This document shows positions 59,917-64,000 of a stretch of 64,000 nucleotides of DNA, piece after piece. Location: NCBI RefSeq assembly GCF_001045445.1, contig NZ_LFNF01000004.1, forward strand, positions 1 through 64,000, given 5' to 3'. Below the pieces are notes generated by a model that worked only from the letters and a program-made list of their open reading frames with translations, was not told where the DNA came from and searched no databases. Both the position numbers and the translations under genes were made by a program. The stretch is from Chryseobacterium sp. BLS98 (GTDB lineage: Bacteria > Bacteroidota > Bacteroidia > Flavobacteriales > Weeksellaceae). The number at the start of each line of letters is the position of its first letter. Position 1 is the stretch's first letter.

Positions 59917-61284
59917 ATGGATACTATTATTCTAAAATCTCTTGGAGGAGCCGAAACAGTTACCGGATCCAAGCATTTATTAAAAACCTCGGAACTTACT
60001 ATATTAGTAGATTGTGGATTGTTTCAGGGCATTAAATCTTTGCGTGAACAAAACTGGGAATCATTAAATATCGATGTTGCTGAAATAGATATTGTCATTC
60101 TTACGCATGCTCATCTTGATCATTGCGGTTATATTCCTCTTCTTGTAAAAAACGGATTTAAAGGTAAAATTTACATGACTGAGCCTACCAAAGAATTAGC
60201 AAAATTGATTTTACTCGATAGTGCAAAGCTGCAGGAAGAAGATGCGGAGAAAGCGAATTTTCATCATTATACCAAACATAATCCTGCAAAACCGTTGTAT
60301 ACGATAAACGATGCTGAAAGATCTTTTAAACAATTTTTTACGGTTAATGAAAACACCATGATCAAACTTAGTGATCATATTCAATGCAGGTTCAAGCCCT
60401 GCGGACATATCATTGGAGCCTGTTCCGTGGAGATCACATGTTTTGAGAAAACGATCATTTTTTCAGGAGATATCGGACGGACTCACAGCGCTATTTTACC
60501 TCCTCCTGATTTTTTCACCAAAGCAGATTTTATAGTGATGGAATCAACATACGGAGACAGACTTCATGACAATACCAATTTGTATGATAAATTGGAACAC
60601 TGGATCAATCTCACTGTTAAAAACCATGGTAATATAATTATTCCCAGTTTTGCTGTAGGCAGGGCACAGGAGCTTATTTACATCCTTTATCAGCTCAAGG
60701 AACAGAACAGAATCCCTTACAATCTTCCTGTAATTATGGATAGCCCAATGGCTGCTTCTGCCACTGATATTATGGTTGAATATGCTGAACACACAATTGT
60801 TAATAAAGAAAAATGGCTGGAAATTATTGAACAGGTGAATATCAATAAAGAATATACGAATACTGAAGAAATAGTTCATGATAAGCAAAGTAAAATAATA
60901 ATTGCCGGCAGTGGTATGATGACAGGAGGGCGTGTTCTTGAGTATTTAAAGCATGATGTAGGAAATAGCCGGAATACCGTATTAATTGTCGGGTTTCAGG
61001 CAGAAGGTACTCGTGGAAGAGCATTGCTTAATGAATCTCATGAGTTGAAAATTCACGGAAAATATTATCCTGTAAACGCAAATGTTGTTGAATTGACAGG
61101 ATTATCTGCACACGCTGACCAATATGAACTGATGGAGTGGATAAGGAAATTTAAAAATCCGCCGAAACAGATCATGCTTGTTCACGGTGAACCCTCTGCC
61201 CAGGAAGCATTAAGGGTAAAAATTCAAACGGAGTTGCAAATACCGGTAAAGATTCTAATAAAAGATAAGGAAGTCGTTTTCTAA
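59917..61284 (+). CDS. MBL-fold beta-CASP RNA exonuclease/nuclease
   Basis: The 455-residue protein has the metal site T-H-A-H-L-D-H-C-G, G-H-I-I-G-A and S-G-D-I-G-R. The beta-CASP motifs are M-E-S-T-Y-G-D-R, M-D-S-P-M-A, G-R-V-L-E-Y-L, S-A-H-A-D-Q and V-H-G-E-P-S-A. It resembles CPSF-73-type RNA nucleases found in bacterial stress clusters next to Usp and Hsp20 genes. It lies 105 bp after hsp20, with an inverted repeat between. It may be co-transcribed. Confidence 0.93.
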   Translation: MDTIILKSLGGAETVTGSKHLLKTSELTILVDCGLFQGIKSLREQNWESLNIDVAEIDIVILTHAHLDHCGYIPLLVKNGFKGKIYMTEPTKELAKLILLDSAKLQEEDAEKANFHHYTKHNPAKPLYTINDAERSFKQFFTVNENTMIKLSDHIQCRFKPCGHIIGACSVEITCFEKTIIFSGDIGRTHSAILPPPDFFTKADFIVMESTYGDRLHDNTNLYDKLEHWINLTVKNHGNIIIPSFAVGRAQELIYILYQLKEQNRIPYNLPVIMDSPMAASATDIMVEYAEHTIVNKEKWLEIIEQVNINKEYTNTEEIVHDKQSKIIIAGSGMMTGGRVLEYLKHDVGNSRNTVLIVGFQAEGTRGRALLNESHELKIHGKYYPVNANVVELTGLSAHADQYELMEWIRKFKNPPKQIMLVHGEPSAQEALRVKIQTELQIPVKILIKDKEVVF

Positions 61285-61287
61285 AAC

Positions 61288-61323
61288 AATGCTGATTGCT
61301 CTTGCTTAAAAGCAATTAGCATT
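61288..61323 (+). terminator. Hairpin terminator after the beta-CASP nuclease gene
   Basis: AATGCTGATTGCT (61288-61300) pairs with AGCAATTAGCATT (61311-61323) with one G-U pair. The tail TATTGCATGG is only weakly T-rich. Confidence 0.65.
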
Positions 61324-61422
61324 TATTGCATGGAACTTCTTATCAAAAATGACATACAAATCTTAATCATTTTTGTTACTGAAGATAGTATTATTTATAA
61401 TCATTCTGAAAAGAAAAATATC

Positions 61423-61430
61423 TAATTTTG
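61423..61430 (+). promoter_or_regulatory. -7 box (TAATTTTG) almost touching the start codon of the next gene
   Basis: TAATTTTG matches TAnnTTTG and ends 4 bp before the GTG at 61435. If used, transcription would start at or near the start codon, giving a leaderless or nearly leaderless mRNA. Confidence 0.45.
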
Positions 61431-61434
61431 TATT

Positions 61435-61815
61435 GTGAGAAAGTTCATTTCCATAGTATTACTTTCCTTTTATTTGGTTTCGACAACTGAGTTATATCAG
61501 TTGTTGAAAGTTCCTGTCCTTATAGAGCATTTTTTAGAACATAAGGAACAAAATAAGGATATGACTCTTATGGCTTTTCTTAAGATGCATTATGATCATC
61601 CTGTAAAAGATGCTGACTATCAAACCGATCAAAAACTACCCTTCATCGTTCATTCTTTTCCTCTTACTCTTGTCTTCACTGTAAGTCCTAATATCACTTT
61701 TGAGGTCAAAAAGCAGATCATAACAGATCATCATGAGAAAATTTATTCTTATGATGAACCTATTTATGATAGAGATGCTTTAAATTCTATCTGGCAGCCA
61801 CCTAAAAACTGTTAA
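61435..61815 (+). CDS. Small exported protein at the head of the RND efflux operon
   Basis: The 126-residue protein starts at GTG and has an N-terminal hydrophobic segment (F-I-S-I-V-L-L-S-F-Y-L-V-S-T-T-E-L) followed by Q-L-L-K-V-P-V-L-I-E-H-F-L-E-H-K-E. It contains H-Y-D-H and an H-H pair that could touch metal. I know this protein type as a regular neighbour of CusA/CzcA genes in Flavobacteriia; its function is not established. The RND pump gene begins 180 bp later. Confidence 0.65.
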   Translation: MRKFISIVLLSFYLVSTTELYQLLKVPVLIEHFLEHKEQNKDMTLMAFLKMHYDHPVKDADYQTDQKLPFIVHSFPLTLVFTVSPNITFEVKKQIITDHHEKIYSYDEPIYDRDALNSIWQPPKNC

Positions 61816-61995
61816 TCATTTCCGTTTGTTTTTAAAGTTCAACACGTTGGTGTTGGTCTCTATCCTGCTGTGATTGGGCTGGATTCAATCACCTTGTGGT
61901 TCTTATTCTTTTGATAAGAATAGGAGTTTACACTCTTTTCTGGCAGGAATAGGAGCAAATACTATTTATTTCAAATAAGATTAACAGAATTATTT

Positions 61996-64000
61996 ATGCT
62001 TACAAAAATCATTGAGTTTTCTGTAAAGAATAAACTCATTATAATACTATTGGTTTTTGGACTGATCGGTGTAGGAACCTATCAGGTAACCCGATTGCCA
62101 ATAGATGCAGTTCCTGATATTACCAATAATCAGGTTCAGGTGATAACCACAGCTCCTTCATTCGGAGCTACTGATATCGAAAGACTTGTTACTTTTCCCA
62201 TAGAACAGGCCAACAGTAATATTTCAGGGTTAAAAGAAATCCGCAGTTTTTCCCGATTCGGCCTTTCACTGGTCACCATCGTTTTTGATGATGATATAGA
62301 TATTTATTGGGCGAGACAGCAGGTTGCAGAAAGGCTGCAGCAAGTGCAGAACCAGATCCCTCCGGATATAGGAACCCCTACGCTGGGACCTATTTCAACA
62401 GGACTGGGTGAAATTTATCAATATGTTGTCCGTCCTAAAAAAGGATATGAAAGTAAATATGATATTACGGAGCTCCGTACCCTCCAGGACTGGATTGTCA
62501 GGAGACAGTTGCTTGGTGTAAAAGGGGTTGCGGAAGTCAGCAGTTTTGGAGGGAAACTGAAACAATATGAAATTTCTGTAAATCCGGACAAACTTAATGC
62601 TTACGGAATTACCATTACAGATGTATTCGATGCATTAAAAACCAATAATCAGAATACAGGTGGTTCTTATATCGAAAAAGGACCTACGGTTCTATACATA
62701 CGAAGCGAAGGACTGGTTGGAAATCTTGATGATATCAAGAATATTTCTATCTCCACCAAGAATAATGGTGTTCCTTTATTTATAAGAGACATTGCAGAGG
62801 TGAGGTATGGTTATGCAACAAGATTTGGGGCAATGACCTATAATGATAATGGTGAAGTTTCCGGTGCTATTGTGATGATGCTCAAAGGCGAAAATAGCAG
62901 TGAGGTTATTAAAAATGTAAAAGCTAAGATTTTGCAGATTCAGAAAACGTTACCCGAAGGAGTTGTGATAGAGCCCTTCTTAGACAGAACCAAAATGGTA
63001 AACAATGCCATTGGTACCGTTGAAAAAAATCTGATGGAAGGCGCATTGATCATTGTTTTTGTGCTGGTTTTGTTCCTTGGAAACTTCCGTGCGGGTCTAT
63101 TGGTAGCTTCAGTTATTCCTCTGGCAATGCTTTTTGCCATTTGTATGATGAATCTCTTTGGGGTAAGCGGTAATCTGATGAGCCTTGGTGCACTCGATTT
63201 CGGTTTGATTATAGACGGAGCTGTTATTATTGTAGAATCGGTTATGCATCAGTTTACCCATAATGCCAAATTCCGGAAAGCAATTTCAGTTTCAAAACAG
63301 GAAATGGATACCATCGTTATAGATTCCGCAGGAAAAATGATGAACAGTGCTGTTTTCGGACAGATCATTATTCTTATCGTCTATCTGCCTATTTTAACGC
63401 TACAGGGTATTGAAGGGAAAATGTTTAAACCGATGGCACAAACCGTTGCCTTTGCTTTATTGGGGGCATTCCTGCTTTCACTTACCTATATTCCGATGAT
63501 GAGTTCTATTATTTTAAGCAAAAAAATAAGCCACAAAATGAACTTCTCAGACCGTTTGATGGCGAAGGTTGAAACTCTTTACCGTAAAACCTTATTAAAA
63601 GTTTTAAGAGTTCCAAAAGCCATTTTTAGTATTGTCATAGTTCTTTTTATTCTTGCCGTTGTGGTTCTGAGCAGAATGGGCGGTGAATTTATTCCATCCC
63701 TGGAAGAAGGTGATTTTGCTGTTGATACTAGGGTTTTGCCCGGAAGTAATCTAAAAACCACTATTGAAAGTACACAAAAAGCGGCCCATATTTTGAAAAC
63801 GCGCTTTCCGGAAGTTCAGAAAGTAGTCACTAAAATAGGAAGCGGGGAAGTTCCCACTGATCCAATGCCTATGGATGCTTCTGATATGATGGTAATTCTG
63901 AAAGATAAAAGCGAATGGACTTCTGCCAAAAGCTTTCCGGAGCTATCTGATAAAATGAGCAAAGCTTTGGAAGATGTTCCCGGAATTACCGTTGGTTTTC
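61996..64000 (+). CDS. CzcA/CusA-family heavy-metal RND efflux pump, 3' truncated by the window
   Basis: The visible 668 codons hold the first membrane helix (K-L-I-I-I-L-L-V-F-G-L-I-G), the porter domains (L-P-I-D-A-V-P-D-I-T-N-N-Q-V-Q) and the second helix group. The proton relay is D-F-G-L-I-I-D-G-A-V-I-I-V-E. The D-F-G-x3-D-G-A form is typical for the Zn/Co/Cd/Ni subgroups and unlike the A-x-G-x3-D-A form of Cu/Ag pumps. The protein should be about 1,030-1,450 residues, so the rest lies beyond the window together with the expected adaptor and outer-membrane genes. Confidence 0.93.
   Translation, partial: MLTKIIEFSVKNKLIIILLVFGLIGVGTYQVTRLPIDAVPDITNNQVQVITTAPSFGATDIERLVTFPIEQANSNISGLKEIRSFSRFGLSLVTIVFDDDIDIYWARQQVAERLQQVQNQIPPDIGTPTLGPISTGLGEIYQYVVRPKKGYESKYDITELRTLQDWIVRRQLLGVKGVAEVSSFGGKLKQYEISVNPDKLNAYGITITDVFDALKTNNQNTGGSYIEKGPTVLYIRSEGLVGNLDDIKNISISTKNNGVPLFIRDIAEVRYGYATRFGAMTYNDNGEVSGAIVMMLKGENSSEVIKNVKAKILQIQKTLPEGVVIEPFLDRTKMVNNAIGTVEKNLMEGALIIVFVLVLFLGNFRAGLLVASVIPLAMLFAICMMNLFGVSGNLMSLGALDFGLIIDGAVIIVESVMHQFTHNAKFRKAISVSKQEMDTIVIDSAGKMMNSAVFGQIIILIVYLPILTLQGIEGKMFKPMAQTVAFALLGAFLLSLTYIPMMSSIILSKKISHKMNFSDRLMAKVETLYRKTLLKVLRVPKAIFSIVIVLFILAVVVLSRMGGEFIPSLEEGDFAVDTRVLPGSNLKTTIESTQKAAHILKTRFPEVQKVVTKIGSGEVPTDPMPMDASDMMVILKDKSEWTSAKSFPELSDKMSKALEDVPGITVGF

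Noticed and set aside
1..64000. CRISPR arrays, complete transposases or prophage modules
   Set aside because: No regular spaced repeats were seen and no intact transposase, recombinase or phage structural gene was found; the only mobile-element protein is the dead integrase at 16602.

Overview
The window looks like a chromosome segment of a Flavobacteriia member, most likely Chryseobacterium or a close relative. The signs are type IX secretion (T9SS) C-terminal sorting domains, very large secreted RHS proteins, many small SPII lipoproteins, low G+C, weak Shine-Dalgarno sites and repeated -7 boxes of the Bacteroidota form TAnnTTTG. The genus is an inference from gene content; no rRNA is present.

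Layout. (1) 1-11.4 kb: an RHS/polymorphic-toxin locus. It holds the end of a T9SS protein, two RHS genes, a small membrane protein that may be the immunity partner, and then a start-less second RHS tip (orphan cassette) with an in-frame stop near its end, followed by immunity-like and lipoprotein genes. (2) 11.5-15.4 kb: a TonB-dependent receptor and beta-propeller phytase operon for phosphate scavenging. (3) 15.5-19.8 kb: tRNA-Ser(UGA) beside a dead tyrosine integrase fused to a pentapeptide-repeat remnant, a MarR-GNAT regulator with DUF2000, and a decayed copy of the hmp-nsrR locus. (4) 20.2-33.4 kb: a lineage-specific secretome region with secreted proteins sharing a QVGINTPNP-type N-terminus, a membrane-anchored LuxR-like regulator, an intact flavohemoglobin (hmp) and Rrf2/NsrR operon with a strong palindromic operator, a locus duplication in which one paralogue has a new C-terminus and the old one lies decayed downstream, and three further secreted paralogues. 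(5) 33.8-41.5 kb: a same-strand cluster of detoxification enzymes (DJ-1/PfpI, SDR, aldehyde dehydrogenase), then three ion-channel families in a row (TMEM175, TIGFGD-type K+ channel, bestrophin), directly followed by an LCIB-like carbonic anhydrase homologue. (6) 41.8-61.3 kb: a stress/energy island with DUF1003, a P-type ATPase, pyrophosphatase, an Mla-type lipid transporter, BON proteins, a PfkB kinase, a Dps-like protein, an L,D-transpeptidase, a universal stress protein, a PAS histidine kinase, a receiver-Crp/Fnr response regulator, Hsp20 and a beta-CASP nuclease. (7) 61.4 kb-end: start of a CzcA-type heavy-metal RND efflux operon.

The most notable result is in region 6. Five promoter regions carry two Fnr-like sites of form TGAY-N4-RTCA, or a close variant, whose starts are exactly 22 bp apart; a sixth has one site plus a half-degenerate partner at the same spacing, and a seventh has a single site. 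In each case the proximal site starts 35 bp before a -7 box, although the box for the P-type ATPase is poor. The only visible candidate activator, a receiver-cNMP-HTH fusion with an Fnr-like recognition helix (E-T-V-S-R), is encoded in the same island beside a FixL-like PAS kinase that lacks the usual heme-ligand histidine. This reads as a compact, self-contained two-component stress or hypoxia regulon. The bestrophin-LCIB pairing in region 5 is a second candidate for an undescribed system, a bacterial bicarbonate channel with its own carbonic anhydrase.
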